The notes below the pieces were generated by a model that ran no database searches, was not told the DNA's origin, and worked only from the letters and a program-made list of their open reading frames with translations. Source: Kaistia dalseonensis (lineage in GTDB: Bacteria > Pseudomonadota > Alphaproteobacteria > Rhizobiales > Kaistiaceae). From it: DNA of 64,000 nucleotides. Of this stretch, positions 58,668-64,000 are shown piece by piece (position 1 is the first letter of the stretch; each line of letters starts with the position of its first letter). Both the position numbers and the translations under genes were made by a program. Location of the stretch: the NCBI RefSeq assembly GCF_030814715.1, contig NZ_JAUSVO010000001.1, positions 620,001 to 684,000 of the forward strand, given 5' to 3'.

Positions 58668-59554
58668 GCTCCAGCGAAGTTCTGCCGCCAGCGCAGCAAT
58701 CCGCGCTCGAGTCCGCGCACGATCAGATCGGCGCTGAGCCCGAGGATCGCGTAGATCACAAGGCAGACGAGGATGATGTCGACGCGGTAGACTTCACGGG
58801 CATGGGTGATCAGATAGCCGAGCCCGCCTTGCGCGTTCACAGTCTCGGCGAAGACCAGCGCGAGCCATGCCGAGCCGAGCGAATAGCGCAGACCGACCAG
58901 GAGATTGGGGAGGGCGCCCGGCAGGATCACCTGGAACACCAGCGCGGCGCGCCCCAGTCCCAGCGTATGGGCCGCTTCCACCAGCGTCCGATCGACATTG
59001 CGGATGCCGGCGAAGGTGTTGACGTAAAGCGGGAAGGTCACGGCAAAGGCGACGAGCGTCACCTTCGGCGCCTCGTCAATGCCGAGCCAGATGATCAGGA
59101 GCGGGATCAGGCCGGCCCAGGGCAGGGTGCGCGCCATCTGCATCGGCGCGTCGACGAGATCCTCGCCGAGGCGGAAAAGGCCCGAGAGGACCGCAAGGCC
59201 GATGCCGGTGAAAGCGCCGATGGCGAACCCGGACAAGACCCGCTGCAGCGACAGCGTCATCGCCTCGGAAAGCTCGCCGCTGTCGAACAGTTCGAGCAGC
59301 GTCTGACCCATGGTGCGGGGCGAGGGAAACAGATCCTCCGAAATCCAGCCGAGGCTCGTGGCGAACCACCAGAGCGCAAGCAGCGCGACCGCGCCGGTCA
59401 TCCGGCTCACGAACCGTGGCACGAGCGGCCGCCGGGCCTGATGCGCCGGTGCAATGCGCACCAGCCCAGCCGGCGCGGCCTCGTCCCGTCGGGCTTTCGT
59501 ATCCAGCGCCGTCCTGGGGAAGGACGGCGCGCCGGTTGCGGTCGTGTCGGCCAT
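58664..59554 (-). CDS. ABC transporter permease, sulfonate/nitrate/taurine type (SsuC-like)
   Basis: 296 residues, six membrane helices after a polar N-terminus of about 45 residues. The EAA loop is EAAHTLGLGRAALVFQVILP, then GALPNLLVGLRYSLGSAWLA and LVFAETVNAQGGLGYLI, diagnostic of the SsuC/TauC family. It forms the membrane channel for the neighbouring binding protein and the ATPase-rhodanese fusion. Start and stop overlap both neighbours (1 base with the binding-protein stop at 59554, 4 bases with the ATPase start), showing tight translational coupling. Confidence 0.92.
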   Translation of the reverse strand: MADTTATGAPSFPRTALDTKARRDEAAPAGLVRIAPAHQARRPLVPRFVSRMTGAVALLALWWFATSLGWISEDLFPSPRTMGQTLLELFDSGELSEAMTLSLQRVLSGFAIGAFTGIGLAVLSGLFRLGEDLVDAPMQMARTLPWAGLIPLLIIWLGIDEAPKVTLVAFAVTFPLYVNTFAGIRNVDRTLVEAAHTLGLGRAALVFQVILPGALPNLLVGLRYSLGSAWLALVFAETVNAQGGLGYLITHAREVYRVDIILVCLVIYAILGLSADLIVRGLERGLLRWRQNFAGA

Positions 59555-60573
59555 TACTGCGAGGCCGCCAGCTTCTTGTTTTCATCGGTGATCACATCGC
59601 CGAAATCCTTGGCGACGTAATCCTTGACGTCATAGGCGGTCTTGAACGACCCGGTCTTGTGGAAGTAGTCGACTTCCTGCTGCCAGCCGGCGATCACGTC
59701 GGCATCGGTCGCGGGGACATATTCGACCCGCGAGCGGCTCGTCTGCAGCGCGGCTGCATCGGGCGAGATCTGCGAAAGCTTGGCGACCTGCGCCGACCAT
59801 TCGTCGGGATGGGCATTGACCCAGGCCTGGGCGCGGATGATGCGCCGGGTCAGGTCCTGCAGCGCGGCCTTGCGCGCCGGGTCGTCGAGATCGGCCGTCG
59901 GCGTATAGAGCACACCCGCCGTGTCTATGACCTTGCTCAGCGATTTCAGGATGCGGGCGCCATGCTGCTGCTGGGCGATCGCCGTGTTCGGATCCCAGAC
60001 CACGAAGGCATCGACCTGGCCGTTGACCAGCGCCGAGAGGCCATCGGTGGTGTTCAGACGCAGGATCAGCTTCTCGTCGAAGGGGACGTTCGCCTGTTCG
60101 AGCGCCTTGGCAAACTGGTAGTGCTGCTTGGTGAAATAGGGCAGGGCAACCTTGTGGCCCTTCAATTCCTCGACCGTCTGGAGCGGGGAATCGCCGCGCA
60201 CCAGGATCGCGCTGCCGCTCTCCTTGCGTTCCCAGGTTCCGGCGAGGATGGTGATCTTCAATCCATTGGCGATGCCGAACAGCACGCCCGTATCGCCGCC
60301 GGCGGCGATGTCGACATGGCCGGCCCGGAGCGCCTCGACCAAAGGTGGCGTCGAGTCGAAGTCCGCCCACTTGATCGTGTAGGGGACGTTGTCGGCTTCG
60401 CCCGATGCGATCAATTGGCGATGCAGGCCGGTCTTGTTCGGGGTCCCGACCGTGATGGTCAGTTTCGAGAGGTCCGGCGCGTCATCGGCGAGCGCCGCCG
60501 TGGCGAGCATCGCGGTCGCCGCCAGCCCGAGGCCGAGGCGCTTCGCAATCTGTCCAAATCGTCCGTGTGTCAT
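59554..60573 (-). CDS. ABC transporter substrate-binding protein, sulfonate type (SsuA-like)
   Basis: 339 residues from ATG 60573 (MTHGRFGQIAKRLGLGLAAT); the frame stays open further upstream but this only shadows the next gene. Signal peptide with cleavage after ALA in TAALADDAPD. The mature part has the NMT1/SsuA fold: TITVGTPNKTGLHRQLIASG, YTIKWADFDSTPPLVEALRA, GHVDIAAGGDTGVLFGIANG, and FVVWDPNTAIAQQQHGARIL. It collects an organic sulfonate or related sulfur compound in the periplasm; the ligand is uncertain. It overlaps the permease gene by one base. Confidence 0.91.
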   Translation of the reverse strand: MTHGRFGQIAKRLGLGLAATAMLATAALADDAPDLSKLTITVGTPNKTGLHRQLIASGEADNVPYTIKWADFDSTPPLVEALRAGHVDIAAGGDTGVLFGIANGLKITILAGTWERKESGSAILVRGDSPLQTVEELKGHKVALPYFTKQHYQFAKALEQANVPFDEKLILRLNTTDGLSALVNGQVDAFVVWDPNTAIAQQQHGARILKSLSKVIDTAGVLYTPTADLDDPARKAALQDLTRRIIRAQAWVNAHPDEWSAQVAKLSQISPDAAALQTSRSRVEYVPATDADVIAGWQQEVDYFHKTGSFKTAYDVKDYVAKDFGDVITDENKKLAASQ

Positions 60574-60641
60574 GACGTAGCCTTTTGGTTGGGTGTCGGC
60601 AGGGCGGAACGCGGTCCGCGCCCGAGCGGGGCGGGCGCGCC

Positions 60642-61889
60642 TCAGAAGACGCGGCCTTCCTTCAGATGATCGGTGGTGCCGTTCAGGGTGAAATCGCCGA
60701 CCACGCGCGCCTTGTGCAGCAGCGGGTTGTGGTTGAGCAGCGTGCGGACATTGCGCCAGTGGCGATCGAAATTGAGCTTGCGCGAGGTCGCCGATCCGCC
60801 GCCGACATCGAACATCGTCTCGGCCGTCCTGAGCGCGAGCTTGGCGATCACGATCTGGGTCTTCGCGGTGGCGAGCGCGCCCTGCAGGATGTTCGCATCG
60901 GCATCGGCTTCGGACGCGTCGGCAAGAAGCGCCGAGGCCGAGCGATCGAGCGCTGCGGCATTGGCGGCGATCAGGCCGTCGATCGCGAAGGAATTGGCCG
61001 AAAGCTCGCCGATGATCTGCTGCACGAACGGATCGTCGATCGCCCGCTGGACATGGCTGTGCAGGGCGGCGCGTGCCTGCTTCTGCACATAGGCCGTCGC
61101 ATCGGAGACGACATTGCGGATGATGCCGCCGGCGCAGGCGACGAGGTGCAGCTGGCGCAGCGCCGATGTGTGGCGGCCGACCAGATTGACCAGCTCGCGC
61201 GGCGCGATCTCGTGGGCGAACACCTCGACGTCGATCAGGTCGACGCCGCCGCTCGCGGTCAGCCGCTGGCCCATGCCGTCCCAATCGTCGAGGATATGGA
61301 TGCCGGGCCGGTCGAGCGGCAGCAGCGCGGTCACGAAGACGCCGTCCTCGTCCAGCGCGCCGAAGCTCGCATAGTCGGAGAAGGCGGTGCCGGTCGCGTA
61401 ATATTTCTTGCCGTTCAGGCGATAGCTGTCGCCCTGCCGTTTCAGCGTGGTGGTCACCTGTCCGGGCTGCGCCGTGCCGAGTTCGGTGAAGGCGCCGCCG
61501 AAGATCGCGCCATCGAGGACGCGGGAAAGCTGGAGATCATTGCCGGGCGAGCGCGCCGAGAGGATCAGTGCCTCGGTGAAGTTGAAATGCGAGCGCAGCG
61601 CATGGGCGACGTTGGAATCCGCCGCCGCCAGCGTCGCGATGATCTCGATCAGGTCGCTGATCGAGCCGCCCGGTCCGCCGCGCTCGACGGGAACGCGGAT
61701 GGCGCCGAGGCCGGACTTGCGGAACAGCGCGAAGGCCTCGAACGGGAGCGCGCGATCGATGTCGCGCTCCGAAGCGCCCTTGGCGATCTCAGCCGCAAGC
61801 GCGGGGAGCCGCGCCAGCAGCGTCGCGCGGTCCGGACGTGCGGTGGCGGATGGCCCGTCGGGGCGCAAGGCGGCGGTCTGGATATTCAT
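60642..61889 (-). CDS. Acyl-CoA-dehydrogenase-fold flavoprotein, DszC/SfnB-like (paralogue 2)
   Basis: 415 residues from ATG 61889 (MNIQTAALRPDG). Same architecture as the protein at 55466-56716: FALFRKSGLGAIRVPVERGG, PGGSISDLIEIIATLAAADS, NVAHALRSHFNFTEALILSA, YRLNGKKYYATGTAFSDYAS, ILDDWDGMGQRLTASGGVDL and a C-terminus with RHWRNVRTLLNHNPLLHKAR, VVGDFTLNGT. The motifs fit flavin monooxygenases of sulfur acquisition rather than true acyl-CoA dehydrogenases; no catalytic base Glu in the usual place is obvious. It lies between the two binding-protein genes of the locus. Two diverged copies in one operon suggest two substrates or two sequential steps. Confidence 0.85.
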   Translation of the reverse strand: MNIQTAALRPDGPSATARPDRATLLARLPALAAEIAKGASERDIDRALPFEAFALFRKSGLGAIRVPVERGGPGGSISDLIEIIATLAAADSNVAHALRSHFNFTEALILSARSPGNDLQLSRVLDGAIFGGAFTELGTAQPGQVTTTLKRQGDSYRLNGKKYYATGTAFSDYASFGALDEDGVFVTALLPLDRPGIHILDDWDGMGQRLTASGGVDLIDVEVFAHEIAPRELVNLVGRHTSALRQLHLVACAGGIIRNVVSDATAYVQKQARAALHSHVQRAIDDPFVQQIIGELSANSFAIDGLIAANAAALDRSASALLADASEADADANILQGALATAKTQIVIAKLALRTAETMFDVGGGSATSRKLNFDRHWRNVRTLLNHNPLLHKARVVGDFTLNGTTDHLKEGRVF

Positions 61890-61966
61890 GATCGAACCTC
61901 TGCCGCCCGAACGATCGCCGGCGGCCCTGTGCGTCTGGATAGGAGGAGGGAGGGGCGGACCCGCGA

Positions 61967-63592
61967 CTAGGCGCCGGCGTCGATATAGGTCGCGGCAAAG
62001 CTTCCCGACGGGCCATCGGCCACGGTGATGAAATCCTTGACGCGCTTGTTGTAGATGGTGAGCTGGCGGAAGCCGATCAGCGTGATGTCGGGCACGTCGT
62101 GCGCGATGATCACCTGCAACTGGTTGAAGAGCTCGACGCGCTTGGCCGGATCGTTCTCGATCGCCGCCTGCTCGAGGATCTTGTCGACTTCCGGGTTTGA
62201 ATAGCCCGAGCCGTTCGAGAACGGCACGCCCTTCTTGAAGTTCTTCGACCAATAGAGGCGCTGCACGCCGATCGTCGGATCGAATGTGTTGCCCATGCCG
62301 TTGGTGACAAAGTCGAAATCGCGATCCGTATAGACGCGCTTCAGCCAGCTGGGCACGTCCTGCCCGCGCAGCACGACCTTGATGCCGACCTTGCCGAGGC
62401 TGTCGCGGACATATTCGCCGATGCGCGTATAGGTGTCGCCATAGGGCATGACGTCATGCTCGACGGTGAAGCGGACGCCATCGGCGCCGCGCGGATAGCC
62501 GGCCTCGTCGAGCAGCCGCTCCGCTTCCTTCAGGTCGTAGCCATAGACGGGCGTGGCGGGATTGTAGAATTTCTTGAGCAGCGGGCTGATGGGCCCGGTC
62601 GCCGGGATGCCGTAGCCATAGAAGGCGATGTCGATGACCTTCTGCCGGTCGATCGCATGGGCGACTGCCTGGCGAACCTTCAGATCCTTGAAATATCTGC
62701 TGTCGAGGTTGAACTCGATCCGGTAGACCGTTGGCGAATAGTCCGCGCCGCGATCGTCGACGCCGATATTCGGCAGTTCCTTGATGCGCTCGATTTCCGA
62801 GAGCGAGACGGGCGTATCCGGCGCGAGATCGACCTCGCCGGCCTCGATCGCCGCAAGGCGGGCGCTCGCATCGGGAATGAACTTCACGACGATGCGGTCT
62901 AGATAGGGCCTCGGCGCGTCCCAATAGTCCGGATTGCGCTCGAGGATGATGTGGCTGCCGACCACCCATTCCTTGAACTTGAACGGGCCGGTGCCGATCG
63001 GCGCGCGGCCGTTCGGGTTGCCGGGAAAATCGGTGGTGCCCTCATAGACATGCTTTGGCACGATCGGAGATTCACTCGCCTGCAGCGCGCCGAGAAGATA
63101 GGGCGCGGGATGGGAGAGCTTGATCACCGCCGTATGGTCGTCCGGCGTCAGCACTTCGGTCACGCTGGAGAAAGTGGCGCGGCCGCGCGGATGCACCTGC
63201 CTCGGCGTCAGGATCGAGAAGGCGACGTCGGCCGAGGTGAAGGGCTGGTCGTCATGCCATTTCACGCCCTCGCGGAGCGTGAAGGTATATTCGAGCCCGT
63301 CCGGCGAGACCGACCAGGCGGTCGCGAGCTGCGGGATCGGCGCGAAGGTATCGAGATCATAGGCGAGCAGGCCTTCGGTGATCTTCGGGCTGACCCGCGT
63401 GGTCGGTCCGGCCGTATGCGCCAGCGTCAGCAGGGTCGGCGGCTCGGGCTGGACCAGGAAGTTCAGCGTGCCGCCGCTCACCGGCGCACTCTCCGCGCCA
63501 TAGGCCGGTGCGATCCGCGCGGCCGGGAGCGCGATCGTCGCCACGCCGAGCATCAGGGCCTTTGCGAAGTCGCGCCGGGACAGTGAGGACAT
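61967..63592 (-). CDS. Extracellular solute-binding protein family 5 (dipeptide/oligopeptide type), Tat-exported
   Basis: 541 residues from ATG 63592 (CGGAGAGATCG upstream); the frame to 63694 is an upstream extension. The N-terminus MSSLSRRDFAKALMLGVATI is a twin-arginine signal, with cleavage near AYGAES. Family-5 landmarks follow: DGLEYTFTLREGVKWHDDQP, FKFKEWVVGSHIILERNPDY, WDAPRPYLDRIVVKFIPD and VRQAVAHAIDRQKVI. No family-5 permease or ATPase lies on this side, so its membrane partners are probably encoded by the plus-strand gene that begins at 63959 and beyond. It heads the minus-strand locus. A peptide or sulfur-containing conjugate such as a glutathione-like compound is a plausible ligand, by context only. 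Confidence 0.9.
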   Translation of the reverse strand: MSSLSRRDFAKALMLGVATIALPAARIAPAYGAESAPVSGGTLNFLVQPEPPTLLTLAHTAGPTTRVSPKITEGLLAYDLDTFAPIPQLATAWSVSPDGLEYTFTLREGVKWHDDQPFTSADVAFSILTPRQVHPRGRATFSSVTEVLTPDDHTAVIKLSHPAPYLLGALQASESPIVPKHVYEGTTDFPGNPNGRAPIGTGPFKFKEWVVGSHIILERNPDYWDAPRPYLDRIVVKFIPDASARLAAIEAGEVDLAPDTPVSLSEIERIKELPNIGVDDRGADYSPTVYRIEFNLDSRYFKDLKVRQAVAHAIDRQKVIDIAFYGYGIPATGPISPLLKKFYNPATPVYGYDLKEAERLLDEAGYPRGADGVRFTVEHDVMPYGDTYTRIGEYVRDSLGKVGIKVVLRGQDVPSWLKRVYTDRDFDFVTNGMGNTFDPTIGVQRLYWSKNFKKGVPFSNGSGYSNPEVDKILEQAAIENDPAKRVELFNQLQVIIAHDVPDITLIGFRQLTIYNKRVKDFITVADGPSGSFAATYIDAGA

Positions 63593-63958
63593 CGATCTCT
63601 CCGAAACAGGTGAGGCCGCCGAGCGCAGCCGATATGCTTCGTTTTCGAGCCGAGGGCAGGGTAAGTCGACTGAAAAAATATTGTCGTTGGCCATGCGAAT
63701 GCTTGCTGGCCGAGGTCATCCATTCTCCATTTCATTCTCCCGTGAGTATCGTTGACCCGAGATCGGCCTGGGCGGGCAAGAGTTGCGCGCGGCGGCCGCG
63801 ATCGGCGCCGCAAACGTCTTCGGCGACCGCTCCGGTGGCGTTCAACAGCGCCGTTTCTTCTGCCTATAAATCACCGGAAACCGCCCGTGACTGGCGCGAA
63901 GACCTCGCAGCCGGCATTGTCGCAACGGGCGGGCCGCACATGAATTCCGGAGAGCCGC
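63593..63958. other. Divergent control region of the organosulfur locus
   Basis: 366 bases between the family-5 binding-protein gene and the plus-strand gene that starts at 63959. A plausible plus-strand promoter is listed separately. An AT-rich patch (GAAAAAATATTGTCG, about 63671-63685) is the best candidate for the minus-strand promoter region. No hairpin, riboswitch or coding frame could be supported. Confidence 0.35.
63841..63870 (+). promoter_or_regulatory. Candidate promoter for the gene at 63959
   Basis: TTCAAC (63841-63846), 18-bp spacer, TATAAA (63865-63870), 88 bases ahead of the ATG. The -10 matches 5 of 6 consensus bases; the -35 is weak (3 of 6). Confidence 0.3.
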
Positions 63959-64000
63959 ATGTCCGTCATCGCCGAAGCCGCCGCGCCGCGTTTCCCGAGC
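63959..64000 (+). CDS. 5' end of an unidentified gene
   Basis: ATG at 63959 preceded by CCGGAGAGCCGC; the frame MSVIAEAAAPRFPS is open to the window edge. Fourteen residues are too few to name a family. The divergent position beside a family-5 binding protein makes a transporter component or another enzyme of the sulfur locus likely. Confidence 0.5.
   Translation, partial: MSVIAEAAAPRFPS

Noticed and set aside
60574-61284. Upstream extension of the SsuA-like binding protein
   Set aside because: It overlaps the flavoprotein gene in another frame; the signal peptide begins at 60573.
1-64000. CRISPR array, insertion sequence or prophage
   Set aside because: No regularly spaced direct repeats, transposase or phage structural or integrase motifs were found.

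Overview
The window is a high-GC chromosomal segment from an alphaproteobacterium, most likely of the order Hyphomicrobiales (Rhizobiales). The main clues are the fabH - ihfA - MerR - tRNA-Pro order at the left end, the four-gene aapJQMP amino-acid transporter, a heptose-containing LPS core locus, a lipid A/core glycosylation operon like those of rhizobia, and Hyphomicrobiales-type intergenic repeats. Genus cannot be fixed from sequence reading alone.

Layout. 1-3.9 kb: 3' end of fabH, ihfA, a MerR regulator, tRNA-Pro(GGG) and an orphan GAF histidine kinase that ends in a long hairpin. 3.9-14.3 kb: two mini helix-turn-helix proteins separated by a tandem hairpin repeat, then a compact exopolysaccharide locus (Wzy-like polymerase, polyprenyl glycosylphosphotransferase, one GT4 glycosyltransferase, Wza-like exporter, a Wzc-like co-polymerase with no recognisable P-loop, a GNAT-fold protein, a polysaccharide deacetylase). 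14.4-19.3 kb: heme A synthase, a diguanylate cyclase, and a HyuB-type hydrolase coupled to an M24 peptidase. 19.4-25.8 kb: LPS heptose synthesis and transfer (waaC, AGE epimerase, hldE, gmhB, hldD, waaF). 25.8-33.0 kb: a proline-rich small protein, a large DUF2339 membrane protein, and a four-gene overlapping operon (GT39, PAP2, GT2, LAB_N) expected to decorate lipid A or core from a polyprenyl-phosphate sugar. 33.0-44.0 kb: cystathionine beta-lyase, aapJQMP, an OmpA-family protein, and a sulfur/cysteine group (MOSC, SseA, AlaX-like, cysteine synthase). 44.2-47.5 kb: photolyase, acyltransferase and two small exported proteins.

48.2-54.4 kb, to the right of tRNA-Ser(TGA), is an accessory-looking block of short regulator-effector pairs: SDR/TetR, XRE/DUF2975 facing a small exported protein, an SRPBCC protein, and TetR/aldo-keto reductase. 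Each divergent pair has a readable inverted-repeat operator between its genes. I saw no integrase.

54.5-63.6 kb is one minus-strand locus that looks like organosulfur scavenging: a dipeptide-type binding protein, a DszC/SfnB-like flavoprotein, a sulfonate-type binding protein and permease, an ATPase fused in frame to three rhodanese domains, a second DszC/SfnB-like flavoprotein and an amidohydrolase. The ATPase-rhodanese fusion is the most unusual object in the window. No CRISPR array, complete prophage or insertion sequence was seen.
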